From: Falsiroseomonas tokyonensis | GTDB lineage: Bacteria; Pseudomonadota; Alphaproteobacteria; Acetobacterales; Acetobacteraceae | Direction of reading: 5' to 3' | NCBI RefSeq assembly: GCF_019024325.1 | Contig: NZ_JAFNJS010000005.1 | Span: 465,286-529,285 of the forward strand | DNA length: 64,000 nucleotides | Shown here: positions 42,977 through 51,219 of the stretch, one piece after another | Numbering within the stretch: position 1 is the first letter of the stretch | Layout of the letters: every line of letters starts with the position of its first letter | The notes under the pieces: generated by a model | Database searches by the model: none | What the model saw: the letters and a program-made list of their open reading frames with translations, nothing else | What the model was told of the DNA's origin: nothing | Program-made: the position numbers and the translations under genes

Positions 42977-44011
42977 TCAGCGGGCGCCGGCGCGCACCTC
43001 GCGCTCCCAGCGCGTGATCACGCGCGTGCGCTCCGCCGCCGAACCCCAGCGGGCGAAATCGTAGTCGATCAGGCGGATATTCTCGAAGCGCGGCGCCTGG
43101 GGCGGGATCGGCGCCGTGCGGTTCGACGGCAGCTGATAGGCATTGGCCGGCCCGGCCAGGCCCTGCGCTTCCGGCGACAGCGCCCAGTCGTAGAAGCGCT
43201 GCGCATTCTCCATGTTCCGCGCACCGCGGATGATAGACATGGAGCCGATCTCATAGCCGGTGCCCTCGCAGGGCGCGACGATCTCGACCGGCGCGCCGTT
43301 CACCTTCTGCGCCACCGCATCATGCAGGAAGGTGATGCCGACCAGCGTCTCGCCCGTCGCCGCCGCACGCGCCGGTGCGGCGCCGGAGCGGGTGTACTGG
43401 TTTACGTTGCGATGGAGCGCGCGGAGATAGGTGAAGGCGGGTTCCTCGCCCAGCACCTGGATCAGCGTCGCCAGCATGGTGTAGGCGGTGCCGCTGGTAT
43501 TGGGGTCCGCCACCTGGATCTCACCGCGGAATTCGGGCTTCGCCAGATCCGCCCAGCAGGTGGGTGCGGCGATGCGCCGGCGGGCGAGTTCCGGCGCGGA
43601 GTAGGAATAGCCCAGCGCGCCGGCATAGATGCCGACGGTTCGGAAGCGCGCCTGCTGCGCCTGGCGCGTGGCCCAGTCGTGCAACTCCGACATGCGGGGG
43701 GACTGGTATTCGGCGGTCAGGTTTTCCTCCCCCGCCTGCATGTGGGGGTCGCCAGTGCCGCCCCACCAGACATCGCCGCGGGGGTTGGCGGCCTCGGCGC
43801 GGATCTGCGTCAGCGTCTCGCCGGAGGATTTGCGCGTCATCGCCACGCGCACGCCGGTAGCGCGCTCGAAGGCCTGCATCATCGGGCGGCACCATTCCTC
43901 CTGCACCGAGCAATAGACGGTCAGGTTGCCCTGGGCCGTGGCGGCGGCCGGCAGGAATGCGGTCAGCGTCGCGGCGAAGCCGGCGGCCAGAAGGCGGCGG
44001 GGGGTGGACAT
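42977..44011 (-). CDS. AfuA-type periplasmic binding protein (sugar-phosphate or Fe3+ group)
   Basis: A 344-residue binding protein with a signal peptide ending near residue 27 (PAAATAQG). It starts NLTVYCSVQEEWCRPMM and has DVWWGGTGDPHMQAGEE, VADPNTSGTAYTMLATLIQV, GITFLHDAV (His230, Asp231) and PCEGTGYEIGSMS (Glu249). Databases often name this group iron(III)-binding. It lacks an obvious paired-Tyr iron site, and the FLHD and CEGTGYE blocks match AfuA, which from memory binds hexose phosphates through such residues. The adjacent phosphatase supports a phosphorylated substrate. It is the first gene of its operon, with a weak PHO-like site upstream. Confidence 0.82.
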   Translation of the reverse strand: MSTPRRLLAAGFAATLTAFLPAAATAQGNLTVYCSVQEEWCRPMMQAFERATGVRVAMTRKSSGETLTQIRAEAANPRGDVWWGGTGDPHMQAGEENLTAEYQSPRMSELHDWATRQAQQARFRTVGIYAGALGYSYSAPELARRRIAAPTCWADLAKPEFRGEIQVADPNTSGTAYTMLATLIQVLGEEPAFTYLRALHRNVNQYTRSGAAPARAAATGETLVGITFLHDAVAQKVNGAPVEIVAPCEGTGYEIGSMSIIRGARNMENAQRFYDWALSPEAQGLAGPANAYQLPSNRTAPIPPQAPRFENIRLIDYDFARWGSAAERTRVITRWEREVRAGAR

Positions 44012-44069
44012 GGACGGGAAACCTCCGAGGGGATGGCCGGCGTTATGGCGCCGGTCCGGAATTCTGTTT

Positions 44070-44087
44070 GTGACAGTGCAGTTAAGG
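44070..44087 (-). promoter_or_regulatory. Weak PHO-box-like site upstream of the AfuA-type gene
   Basis: On the minus strand CCTTAAC-TGCA-CTGTCAC has one perfect heptamer (CTGTCAC, 44076-44070) and one with 4 of 7 matches at the right spacing. It ends 58 bp before the start of the binding-protein gene. A 6-bp hairpin, CCGGCG/CGCCGG (44037-44054), lies between them. It is listed because two better PHO-like sites are in the same island. Confidence 0.3.
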
Positions 44088-44104
44088 CCGGGGGGCGCCG
44101 GCGC

Positions 44105-44881
44105 TCAAGCCTCCATCAGCGCCTGCAGCGCCGCGGCCAGGCCGGGCGCGCCGATGCCCACGGGATTGCCCTCGGCGATCCAGTCGCCGCTGTCGAAACC
44201 GTTGATCCAGCACCCGGCTTCCCGCGCGATGGCGACGGCGGCGCAGGCGTCCCAGGAATTGATGTGCTGCTCGATATAGGCATCGAGCCGGCCGACGGCG
44301 GTCTCCACCAGCCCCAGCGTGCCGGAGCCGCCGACGCGCAGCCCCGCGCCCTGCGCCATGGCGCCCTGGGACAGGCGGTGGAAGACCTCCAGCGGCTTCC
44401 GCATGGACCAGCCCACCTCGATGATGGCGCGGCGCATGTCGGTGGTGCTGGCGGGGCGGATCGGCACGCCGTTCAGCGTGGCGCCGCAGCCCTCGGCGCC
44501 GACGAAGACCTCGGCGGGCGCGTAGCGGGCGATGGCGCCCAGCACGGCGCGATTGCCCTGCACCATGCCGATGGAGACGCACCAGCGGTCGCTGCCGCGC
44601 GAGAAGTTGGAGGTGCCGTCGATCGGGTCGAGGATCCATACCGGCCCGTCGCCCACGACGGCGCCGCCCTGCTCCTCGCCGATGATCGCGTCATCCGGGA
44701 AGTGTTTTGCGAGCTCACCGCGGATGAAGGTTTCGGTCGCGCCGTCAGCTTCCGTCAGAAAGTCCTGGGCACCCTTGAAGGTGGTCTCCGCCATGCCGTT
44801 GGCGCGCATCCGGAAGGCCAGCGCCGCCGCCTCCTGCGCGATGCCGGCGGCGATGGCCATGCGGTGCTTCAGGTCGGTCAC
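44105..44881 (-). CDS. Inositol-monophosphatase family protein
   Basis: A 258-residue Mg2+-dependent phosphatase. The metal and catalytic motifs are intact: Glu69/70 in IIGEEQGG, DPIDGT at 85-90, and Asp211 in NSWDACAAVA. The length is typical for IMPase/SuhB/HisN relatives. Substrates in this family include inositol-1-phosphate, sugar phosphates and histidinol phosphate. The start is GTG at 44881, overlapping the SDR stop by 4 bp. Being the third gene of the iolG-SDR-phosphatase unit and next to an AfuA-type transporter, inositol phosphate or another cyclitol/sugar phosphate is the best-supported substrate. Confidence 0.88.
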   Translation of the reverse strand: MTDLKHRMAIAAGIAQEAAALAFRMRANGMAETTFKGAQDFLTEADGATETFIRGELAKHFPDDAIIGEEQGGAVVGDGPVWILDPIDGTSNFSRGSDRWCVSIGMVQGNRAVLGAIARYAPAEVFVGAEGCGATLNGVPIRPASTTDMRRAIIEVGWSMRKPLEVFHRLSQGAMAQGAGLRVGGSGTLGLVETAVGRLDAYIEQHINSWDACAAVAIAREAGCWINGFDSGDWIAEGNPVGIGAPGLAAALQALMEA

Positions 44882-45657
44882 TCATAGGCTCCCATGACAT
44901 TCTGGTCGAAGTCGATCAGCGCGCCGGTCATCATCTCGGCGGCGCCGGACAGCAGGTAGGTGGCGAGGCCCGCCACATCGGCGGGACGGATCAGCCGGCC
45001 GAAGGGCTGTGTCGGTTCGGCCTTTTCGCGCCAGTCGGGCGGGTTGCCGTCCTTCGCCTGGATGGCGTGCTCGCCGGGCGTATCGGCCCAGCCGAGGTTG
45101 ATGCCGTTCACCCGGATGCGGTGCGCGCGCAGGCCATGTGCCGTGTTTTTCGTGAATGTCGCCAGCGCGCCCTTGGAGGAGGCATAGCCGGTGAGGAAGG
45201 GCTGGCCGCCATGGCTCGACATGGTGATGACGTTGACCACGGAGCCGGGTCGCTTCTCCGCAACCAGGCGCTTCGCAAAAGCCTGGGTCAACAGGAAGGG
45301 GGCGCGGGCGTTCACGGCGAACAGCCGGTCCCAGAGCGCGACGTCGGTGTCCAGGATGGTGCCGCGGTCGGTCAGGCCGGCGGCATTCACCAGCCCGTCG
45401 ATCAGCCCGAGCGCCGCTTCGGCCTGGGCGACGATGCCGGCCGTCGCCGTGGCATCGGCCAGGTCGGCGGCGACGAAATGCGCGGCGGCGCCGAGCCCGC
45501 GCAGTCGCGCCACCACCTGCGCGCCGCGATCCGCATTGCGGCCGGTGATGCAGATGGCGGCGGCGCCGGCCTCGGCCGCGGCCAGTGCCACGCCCTCGCC
45601 GATGCCCTGGGTGCCGCCGGTGATAAGAATGCGGCGGCCGGACAGACGGATCTTCAC
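44878..45657 (-). CDS. SDR-family dehydrogenase in the inositol cluster
   Basis: A 259-residue classical SDR with TGGTQGIGEG (cofactor motif, residues 14-23), VNAAGLTD and the catalytic Ser...Tyr-x-x-x-Lys in TMSSHGGQPFLTGYASSKGA. Its cofactor and catalytic residues are complete, unlike the SDR at 2243. The start is GTG at 45657, overlapping the iolG stop by 4 bp, and its own stop overlaps the phosphatase start. In this setting it could oxidise an alternative cyclitol, or a sugar released by the phosphatase. The substrate is not determined. Confidence 0.85.
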   Translation of the reverse strand: MKIRLSGRRILITGGTQGIGEGVALAAAEAGAAAICITGRNADRGAQVVARLRGLGAAAHFVAADLADATATAGIVAQAEAALGLIDGLVNAAGLTDRGTILDTDVALWDRLFAVNARAPFLLTQAFAKRLVAEKRPGSVVNVITMSSHGGQPFLTGYASSKGALATFTKNTAHGLRAHRIRVNGINLGWADTPGEHAIQAKDGNPPDWREKAEPTQPFGRLIRPADVAGLATYLLSGAAEMMTGALIDFDQNVMGAYE

Positions 45658-46637
45658 AGCCGCACCACACGGCCTTCGGCCATGGAGCGCAACGCGGCAT
45701 CCGCCAGCACCAAGGCCTGGCGCCCATCCGCGGCACCCACCGGCATCGGGCTGCCCTTGGTCACCGAATCGATGAAGGCGAGCATCTCGGCGCGGTAGGC
45801 GAGGGCATAGCGCTCCAGGAAGAAGTGCAGCGGCTTTTCGGTGGAGACTGCCTGGGCATCGGCCTGCTCCACGGTGCTGCCCACCCGGTTGCCCGCGATC
45901 AGCCGGCCGAGGCTGCCATGCACCTCCACCCGCTGGTCGTAGCCATAGGCCGCGCGGCGGCTGTTGTTGATGGTGGCCATGCGGCCCGACTTCGTCTTTA
46001 GCACCACCATGGCCGAGTCGATATCGCCCGCCGCGCCGATCTCGGGATCCACCAGGTTGGAGCCGGTGGCGAAGACTTCCACCGGCTCCTCGCCCAGCAT
46101 CCAACGGGCCATGTCAAAATCATGGATCGTCATGTCCCGGAACAGCCCGCCCGAGACCTTGATGTAGGAAACCGGCGGCGGGCCGGGGTCGCGGCTGGTG
46201 ATCACCACCTGCTCCACCGCGCCGATGGCACCGGCCTGGATTCGGCGCTGCAGCTCGGCAAAATCCGGGTCGAAGCGGCGATTGAAGCCGACCAGCATGG
46301 GCACGCCGGCGGCCTGCACCGCCTCCAGGCATTCATCGACGCGGGCCAGCGACAGGTCGATCGGCTTCTCGCAGAAGATCGCCTTGCCGGCCTTGGCCGC
46401 GCGGATGACGAGATCCGCATGGGTATCGGTGGAGCTGGCGATGATGACGGCGCCGACCTCGGGGTCCGCCAGCGCGGCCTCGGTGGTCGAGACCTGGGCG
46501 CCATGCCGCTCGGCCAGGGCCTGGGCGGCGGGGGCATGCACATCGACGATGTGGCGCAGCCGCCCGCCGCAGCCGGCGAGGTTCGCGGCATGGATAGCGC
46601 CGATGCGTCCGGCGCCGAATTGTGCGAAATGCAGCAT
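45654..46637 (-). CDS. iolG: Inositol 2-dehydrogenase (Gfo/Idh/MocA family)
   Basis: A 327-residue NAD-dependent dehydrogenase. The dinucleotide motif GAGRIG is at 8-13, the family signature EKP at 90-92 (FCEKPIDLSL) and the catalytic His/Asp region IHDFDMARWML at 171-181. FNRRFDPDF and RDMTIHDFDMA match IolG, which oxidises myo-inositol to 2-keto-myo-inositol. The ATG at 46637 is the natural start. It is divergent from iolD across 106 bp and heads an operon with the SDR and phosphatase. Other Gfo/Idh sugar dehydrogenases are the alternative, but iolD and iolE next door make this call strong. Confidence 0.9.
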   Translation of the reverse strand: MLHFAQFGAGRIGAIHAANLAGCGGRLRHIVDVHAPAAQALAERHGAQVSTTEAALADPEVGAVIIASSTDTHADLVIRAAKAGKAIFCEKPIDLSLARVDECLEAVQAAGVPMLVGFNRRFDPDFAELQRRIQAGAIGAVEQVVITSRDPGPPPVSYIKVSGGLFRDMTIHDFDMARWMLGEEPVEVFATGSNLVDPEIGAAGDIDSAMVVLKTKSGRMATINNSRRAAYGYDQRVEVHGSLGRLIAGNRVGSTVEQADAQAVSTEKPLHFFLERYALAYRAEMLAFIDSVTKGSPMPVGAADGRQALVLADAALRSMAEGRVVRL

Positions 46638-46669
46638 GTGTTTCCGTACCCGCGGGCCGCTTGTGGGGC

Positions 46670-46687
46670 CTGTCATCCAACCGTAAC
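46670..46687 (+). promoter_or_regulatory. PHO-box-like site in the iolG-iolD divergent region
   Basis: CTGTCAT-CCAA-CCGTAAC on the plus strand gives 7 of 7 plus 5 of 7 matches to the PhoB-box heptamers at the correct 4-bp spacing. It lies 56 bp upstream of iolD and points toward it. No strong -10 element is visible after it, so this is only a moderate candidate. Confidence 0.4.
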
Positions 46688-46694
46688 ACTGGCC

Positions 46695-46715
46695 CTTCCG
46701 CCACCCCGGCGGAAG
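46695..46715. promoter_or_regulatory. Perfect 8-bp-arm inverted repeat upstream of iolD (operator candidate)
   Basis: CTTCCGCC (46695-46702) and GGCGGAAG (46708-46715) are exact inverted copies separated by ACCCC. The site is 28 bp before the iolD start in the shared iolG-iolD region. It could be an operator for an inositol-responsive repressor or a leader hairpin. No iolR-type regulator gene is in the window. Confidence 0.5.
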
Positions 46716-46743
46716 CCCGCCACAGGACGCCAGGACCAGAAGA

Positions 46744-48582
46744 ATGGGCACCATACGCCTGACCGCGGCGGAGGCCACGCTGCGCTGGCTGTCCGTGCAG
46801 ATGACCGAGCTGGAAGGCCGCACCGTGCCGATCTTCGGCGGCGTCTGGGCCATCTTCGGGCACGGCAATGTCGCGGGACTCGGCCCGGCCCTTCACGCCA
46901 TGGGCAGGGCGCTGCCCGCCTTCCGCGCCCATAATGAGCAGGCCATGGCCCATGCCGCCATCGCATTTGCCAAGACGCATGCGCGCCGGCGGATGATGGC
47001 CTGCACCACCTCGATCGGGCCGGGCGCGACGAACATGGTCACCGCCGCGGCGCTGGCGCATGTGAACCGGCTGCCGGTGCTGCTGCTGCCCGGCGACATC
47101 TTTGCCAGCCGCCAGCCGGACCCGGTGCTGCAGCAGGTGGAGAATTTCGGGGATGGCACCGTCTCCGCCAATGACTGCTTCCGGCCGGTCTCGCGCTACT
47201 TCGACCGGATCATGCGGCCCGAGCAATTGCTGGCCGCGCTGCCGGCGGCGCTGCGGGTGCTGCTGGACCCGGTGGAATGCGGCCCGGCGACGCTTGCCTT
47301 TCCGCAGGATGTGCAGACCGAAGCCTTCGATTGGCCCGCGGAGTTCTTCCGCAAGCGCCTGCACCGCCCCCGCGCGCCGGAGCCCGATCGGCAGGAGCTG
47401 GCCGAAGCGATCGCGCTGCTGCGCGACGCCAAGCGCCCGCTGATCCTGGCCGGCGGCGGCGTGAAATATGCGGGCGCCGAGGCGGCACTCGCCGATTTCG
47501 CGCATCGCCACGCCGTGCCGGTGGCCGAGACCCAGGCCGGCAAGGGCAGCCTGCCTTGGGACCATCCGCGCAACGCCGGCGCCATCGGCGTGACCGGCAG
47601 CGCGGCCGCCAACGCGCTGGCGGAGAAGGCGGATGTGGTGCTGGCCGTGGGCACAAGGCTGCAGGATTTTTCGACCGGGTCCCGCGCGCTGTTCCGCCAG
47701 GCCGCGCTGATCGGGCTGAACGTCGCCGGCTTCGATGCGCAGAAGCAGGGCGCACAGCCGCTGGTCACCGATGCCGGTCGTGGTCTCGCCGCGCTGACCG
47801 CGGCGCTCGGCAAGTGGGAGGCGCCCCGGCCCTGGCAGGAGCGCGCCGTGACGGCGACGGGCCGCTGGCACCGCAGCGTGGAGCGCATCACTGCTGCGCC
47901 AAAACCGCGCGAGGCGGGGCTGCCCTCGGATGCGCAGGTGCTGGGTGCGGTGAACCGGGCGATGCCCCAGGATGGCATCGTGGTGTGTGCGGCGGGTGGC
48001 CTGCCGGGGGAGTTGCACAAGCTGTGGCGGGCGACGGATTCCGCCAGCTACCACCTGGAATACGGCTTCTCCTGCATGGGCTACGAGATCGCCGGCGGGC
48101 TGGGCGTGAAACTCGCCGCGCCGAAGCGCGAGGTGGTGGTGCTGGTCGGCGACGGCAGCTACCTGATGATGAACAGCGAGATCGCGACCAGCGTCGCGCT
48201 GGGCGCCAAGCTGACCATCGTGGTGCTCGACAATCGGGGCTTTGGCTGCATCAGCCGGCTGCAGCAGGGCACCGGCGGCGCGCCCTTCCTCAACCTGCTG
48301 GGCGACGCCGCGCCGCGCGTGGATTTCGCGGCGCATGCCCGCGCGTTGGGCGCGCAGGCCGTGAAGGTGGACGGCATTGGCGGGCTGGAAGCGGCCCTGC
48401 CCAAGGCGCTGTCGGCCAAGCGCACCAGCGTTGTGGTGATCGACACGGACCCGGCCGCCAGCACGGCGGAGGGTGGCGCCTGGTGGGAGGTGCCGGTCTC
48501 GGCCGCCCCGCGCGGCGCGGCGCAGGAAGCGGCCCGGAAAGACTACGAAACCGCCTTGCGCAAGCGGGGCAGCGGAGCGTGA
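46744..48582 (+). CDS. iolD: 3D-(3,5/4)-trihydroxycyclohexane-1,2-dione hydrolase
   Basis: A 612-residue thiamine-diphosphate enzyme that cleaves the cyclic dione in myo-inositol catabolism. The N-terminus (GTIRLTAAEATLRWLSVQM, then FGGVWAIFGHGNVAGLG) is specific to IolD. The cofactor-activating Glu65 is in RAHNEQAMAHAA. The Mg-ThDP motif GDGSYLMMNSEIATS starts near residue 469 and ends in VLDNRGFGCI. AGGA lies 8 bp before the ATG. iolE follows 5 bp after the stop. The full-length, intact reading frame indicates an active enzyme. Confidence 0.95.
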   Translation: MGTIRLTAAEATLRWLSVQMTELEGRTVPIFGGVWAIFGHGNVAGLGPALHAMGRALPAFRAHNEQAMAHAAIAFAKTHARRRMMACTTSIGPGATNMVTAAALAHVNRLPVLLLPGDIFASRQPDPVLQQVENFGDGTVSANDCFRPVSRYFDRIMRPEQLLAALPAALRVLLDPVECGPATLAFPQDVQTEAFDWPAEFFRKRLHRPRAPEPDRQELAEAIALLRDAKRPLILAGGGVKYAGAEAALADFAHRHAVPVAETQAGKGSLPWDHPRNAGAIGVTGSAAANALAEKADVVLAVGTRLQDFSTGSRALFRQAALIGLNVAGFDAQKQGAQPLVTDAGRGLAALTAALGKWEAPRPWQERAVTATGRWHRSVERITAAPKPREAGLPSDAQVLGAVNRAMPQDGIVVCAAGGLPGELHKLWRATDSASYHLEYGFSCMGYEIAGGLGVKLAAPKREVVVLVGDGSYLMMNSEIATSVALGAKLTIVVLDNRGFGCISRLQQGTGGAPFLNLLGDAAPRVDFAAHARALGAQAVKVDGIGGLEAALPKALSAKRTSVVVIDTDPAASTAEGGAWWEVPVSAAPRGAAQEAARKDYETALRKRGSGA

Positions 48583-48587
48583 CGCGG

Positions 48588-49451
48588 ATGAAAGTGCGGC
48601 TCGGGATCAATCCCCTGACCTGGACGAATGACGACATGCCGGAGCTCGGCGCGGAAACCCCGCTCGAGACCTGCCTGGCGGAGGCGAAGCTGGCCGGCTT
48701 CGCGGGCGTGGAGCTGGGCAACAAGTTTCCCCGAGTGGCGGGGCAGCTGAAGCCGATCCTGGACGCGCACGGGCTGGCGCTGGTCTCCGGCTGGTACGGC
48801 TCCAACCTGCTGGAGCGCGACGTGGAGGCCGAGATGGCGGCCGCGGAGCCGCATATCGCGCTGCTCTCGGCGCTGGGCTGCACCGCCATGGTGCATTGCG
48901 AGGTGACCGGCAGCGTGCACGGGCAGAAGGCCACGCCGCTGTCGCGCCGCCCGGTGCTGACCGATGCGCAATGGGCCGTGCTGCTGCCGCGGCTGGACGA
49001 GATGGCGCGCCGGCTGAAGGCGCGCGGCCTCGCCATGGCCTATCACCACCACATGGGCACGGTGATCGAGGCCGAGTCCGAGGTGGACCGGCTGATGGAA
49101 GGCACCAGCGATGTCGGCCTGCTGCTCGACACCGGCCACCTGACCTTTGCCGGCGGCGACCCGGTGCGTGCCGCCAAGCGCCACGCCGCGCGGGTGGTGC
49201 ATGTGCATTGCAAGGATATCCGGCCGGGGGTGATGGCGGATGTGAAGGCGCGGGGCCTGTCCTTCCTCGATTCCGTGCTGGAAGGCGTCTTCACCGTGCC
49301 CGGCGATGGCTGCGTCGACTATCCCGCCGTCTTCGCCAACCTGCCGCACTACGCGGGCTGGCTGGTGGTGGAAGCGGAGCAGGACCCCGCCAAGGCCCAT
49401 CCGCTGACCTATGCGCGGATGGGCCACGACTACCTGGCGCGGATCACTTGA
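48588..49451 (+). CDS. iolE: Myo-inosose-2 dehydratase
   Basis: A 287-residue TIM-barrel enzyme of the AP-endonuclease 2/sugar-phosphate-isomerase fold. It dehydrates 2-keto-myo-inositol to the trihydroxycyclohexane dione that IolD hydrolyses. It begins KVRLGINPLTWTNDDMPELG, an IolE hallmark. Metal and active-site blocks are AYHHHMGTVIE (151-161), LLDTGHLTFAGGD (179-191), VVHVHCKDIR (203-212) and VEAEQDP (261-267). The ATG at 48588 has GGAG 10 bp upstream; a GTG at 48579 would overlap the iolD stop. Its last 8 bp overlap the convergent ugpE-type gene. Confidence 0.93.
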   Translation: MKVRLGINPLTWTNDDMPELGAETPLETCLAEAKLAGFAGVELGNKFPRVAGQLKPILDAHGLALVSGWYGSNLLERDVEAEMAAAEPHIALLSALGCTAMVHCEVTGSVHGQKATPLSRRPVLTDAQWAVLLPRLDEMARRLKARGLAMAYHHHMGTVIEAESEVDRLMEGTSDVGLLLDTGHLTFAGGDPVRAAKRHAARVVHVHCKDIRPGVMADVKARGLSFLDSVLEGVFTVPGDGCVDYPAVFANLPHYAGWLVVEAEQDPAKAHPLTYARMGHDYLARIT

Positions 49452-50286
49452 TCCCGGCGCGCATGAAGGACTGCACGAACTGACGCTGGAACAGCAGGAA
49501 GCCAAGCAATAGCGGCGCGGAGGTCATCAGCGTTGCCGCGCTGATGATCGCCCAGTCGATGCCCTGATCGGTGGAGGCGAAGACGGAAAGCCCCACCGTC
49601 AGCGGCCGCGTCTCCACGCTATTGGTGATGACCAGCGGCCAGAGAAAATTGTTCCAGTGGTAGGACACGCTGGTGAGCCCATAGGCGAGGTAGGTCGGCT
49701 TCGCCAGCGGCACGTAAACGCGCAGCAGGATGCCGAGCGTTCCGCAGCCCTCCACCCGCGCCGCCTCCTCCAGCTCCTTCGGCACCTGCTTGAAGGTCTG
49801 CCGCAGCAGAAAGATGCCGAAGGCGCTGGCCATATAGGGAAGGCCGATGGAGAGGATCGTATCCACCAGGCCGAGCGCCCGCATTGTGCGGTAGTTCTCG
49901 ACCAGCAGGATGTCCGGCATGATCATCAGCTGGACGAGCACCAGGCCGAAGAGGATGCCGCTGCCGCGGAAGGGCGCGCGGGCGAAGGCGAAGGCGGCCA
50001 ATGTGCAGAGCACGAATTGCGCGACCAGCACCATGGTGACCAGGACGAAGGTGTTCAGGAAGTAGCGGCCGAAGGGCGCCGCCTCCCAGGCCGCGGCGAA
50101 GTTGGACAGCGTCAGCGGCGCCAAAAGCTCGAAGCGCGTCGCATAGCCGGTCGGGTGGATCGCGGCCCAGACGGCGTAGAGCAGCGGTGCCACCCAGACC
50201 AAGGCCAGCAGCCAGGCGGCGGCCGTCTCCAACAGCGTGCCGAGGCGGGGCAGGGCAGGGGCCTCGCTGATCGTGGTCGCGCTCAT
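49444..50286 (-). CDS. ugpE: ABC permease, UgpE/MalG type
   Basis: A 280-residue inner-membrane permease with six hydrophobic segments. The EAA loop reads KELEEAARVEGCGTLGILLR, followed by VYVPLAKPTYLAYGLTSVSY and WNNFLWPLVITNS, all typical of the UgpE/MalG branch. The start at 50286 overlaps the ugpA-type stop by 4 bp. It is the last gene of the operon ATPase, two binding proteins, UgpA, UgpE. Maltose-type and glycerophosphate-type permeases are hard to tell apart; the binding proteins point to Ugp. Confidence 0.9.
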   Translation of the reverse strand: MSATTISEAPALPRLGTLLETAAAWLLALVWVAPLLYAVWAAIHPTGYATRFELLAPLTLSNFAAAWEAAPFGRYFLNTFVLVTMVLVAQFVLCTLAAFAFARAPFRGSGILFGLVLVQLMIMPDILLVENYRTMRALGLVDTILSIGLPYMASAFGIFLLRQTFKQVPKELEEAARVEGCGTLGILLRVYVPLAKPTYLAYGLTSVSYHWNNFLWPLVITNSVETRPLTVGLSVFASTDQGIDWAIISAATLMTSAPLLLGFLLFQRQFVQSFMRAGIK

Positions 50287-51158
50287 CGGTAGTGCACCCG
50301 CTTCGCCGCGAACAGGAATTGCGCCGCGGCCGTCAGCGCCAGGATCACCAGCAGCACCACGGTCAGCGCCGCCGCCGTCGCCGTGTCCCAGAAGCGGAAG
50401 CCGAGGTCGTAGATGACGGTCAGCAGCAGCGCCGTCGCATTGTCCGGCCCGCCGCGCGTCATGACGATGATATGGTCCACCAGCCGGAAGCCGTTGATCA
50501 CGGCATTCACCGCGATGAACAGCGTGGTCGGCCCCAGCAGCGGCAGGGTGACGCGGAAGAAGACGCGGGCGCGCGAGGCACCCTCAATCGCCGCGGCCTC
50601 ATACAGGTTCGGGGGAATCGCCTGCAGCGCCGCCAGGTAGAAGATCATGAAGAAGCCGGCTTCCTTCCAGACGGCCACGGCGATCATCGCGCCCAGCGCC
50701 GTCTCCCGCTGCCCGATCCAGTTGGTGGGCCCCCAGCCGAAAAGCGCGCGGGTGATCTGGTCCAGCAGCCCGTAATCCGGCGTGTAGAAGAACAGCCACA
50801 GGTTCGCGACCGCGATCATCGGCAGCACGGTCGGCGTGCAATAGGCGATGCGCAGCGCGGTGCGGCCCGAGAGCTTGCCGTTCACCCAGATGGCCATGGC
50901 CAGCGACAGCCCGATGGAAAGCGGGATGGTGGCGCCGGCATAGATGAGATTGTTCCACAGCGCCTGCCAGAAGACCGGATCCTCGGCCAGCGCCAGGTAG
51001 TTCTCGGCGCCGATGAAGCGGGCGGGGCGGTTGGCGCGGGGTGTGGAGAAGAAGGAATGCCAAAGCGTGGCAACGGCCGGGTAGTGCGTGAAGCCGATCA
51101 GCAGCACCAGCGCGGGCGTCAGCATCAGCCAGGCGTGCAGCGTGGTGCGGGATGGCAT
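50283..51158 (-). CDS. ugpA: ABC permease, UgpA/MalF type
   Basis: A 291-residue inner-membrane permease with six hydrophobic segments (LMLTPALVLLIGFTHYPAVA at the start). The EAA loop is NLYEAAAIEGASRARVFFRV, and VDHIIVMTRGGPDNATALLL is the usual block near the C-terminus. It pairs with the overlapping UgpE-type gene. An 11-bp perfect hairpin separates it from the upstream binding-protein gene. Confidence 0.9.
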   Translation of the reverse strand: MPSRTTLHAWLMLTPALVLLIGFTHYPAVATLWHSFFSTPRANRPARFIGAENYLALAEDPVFWQALWNNLIYAGATIPLSIGLSLAMAIWVNGKLSGRTALRIAYCTPTVLPMIAVANLWLFFYTPDYGLLDQITRALFGWGPTNWIGQRETALGAMIAVAVWKEAGFFMIFYLAALQAIPPNLYEAAAIEGASRARVFFRVTLPLLGPTTLFIAVNAVINGFRLVDHIIVMTRGGPDNATALLLTVIYDLGFRFWDTATAAALTVVLLVILALTAAAQFLFAAKRVHYR

Positions 51159-51178
51159 CGGGCGTTGGGACCCTGTGC

Positions 51179-51205
51179 GCCTCTCCCCCAGATGGGGGGA
51201 GAGGC
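51179..51205 (-). promoter_or_regulatory. Perfect 11-bp stem-loop between binding-protein and permease genes
   Basis: GCCTCTCCCCC (51179-51189) and GGGGGAGAGGC (51195-51205) are exact complements around a 5-nt loop. On the transcribed strand it begins 14 bp after the binding-protein stop and ends 20 bp before the UgpA-type start. It lacks a T-tract. Its placement repeats that of the hairpin at 42940-42963 in the Afu-type operon. Confidence 0.7.
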
Positions 51206-51219
51206 CTGGTGTGCGAAAG

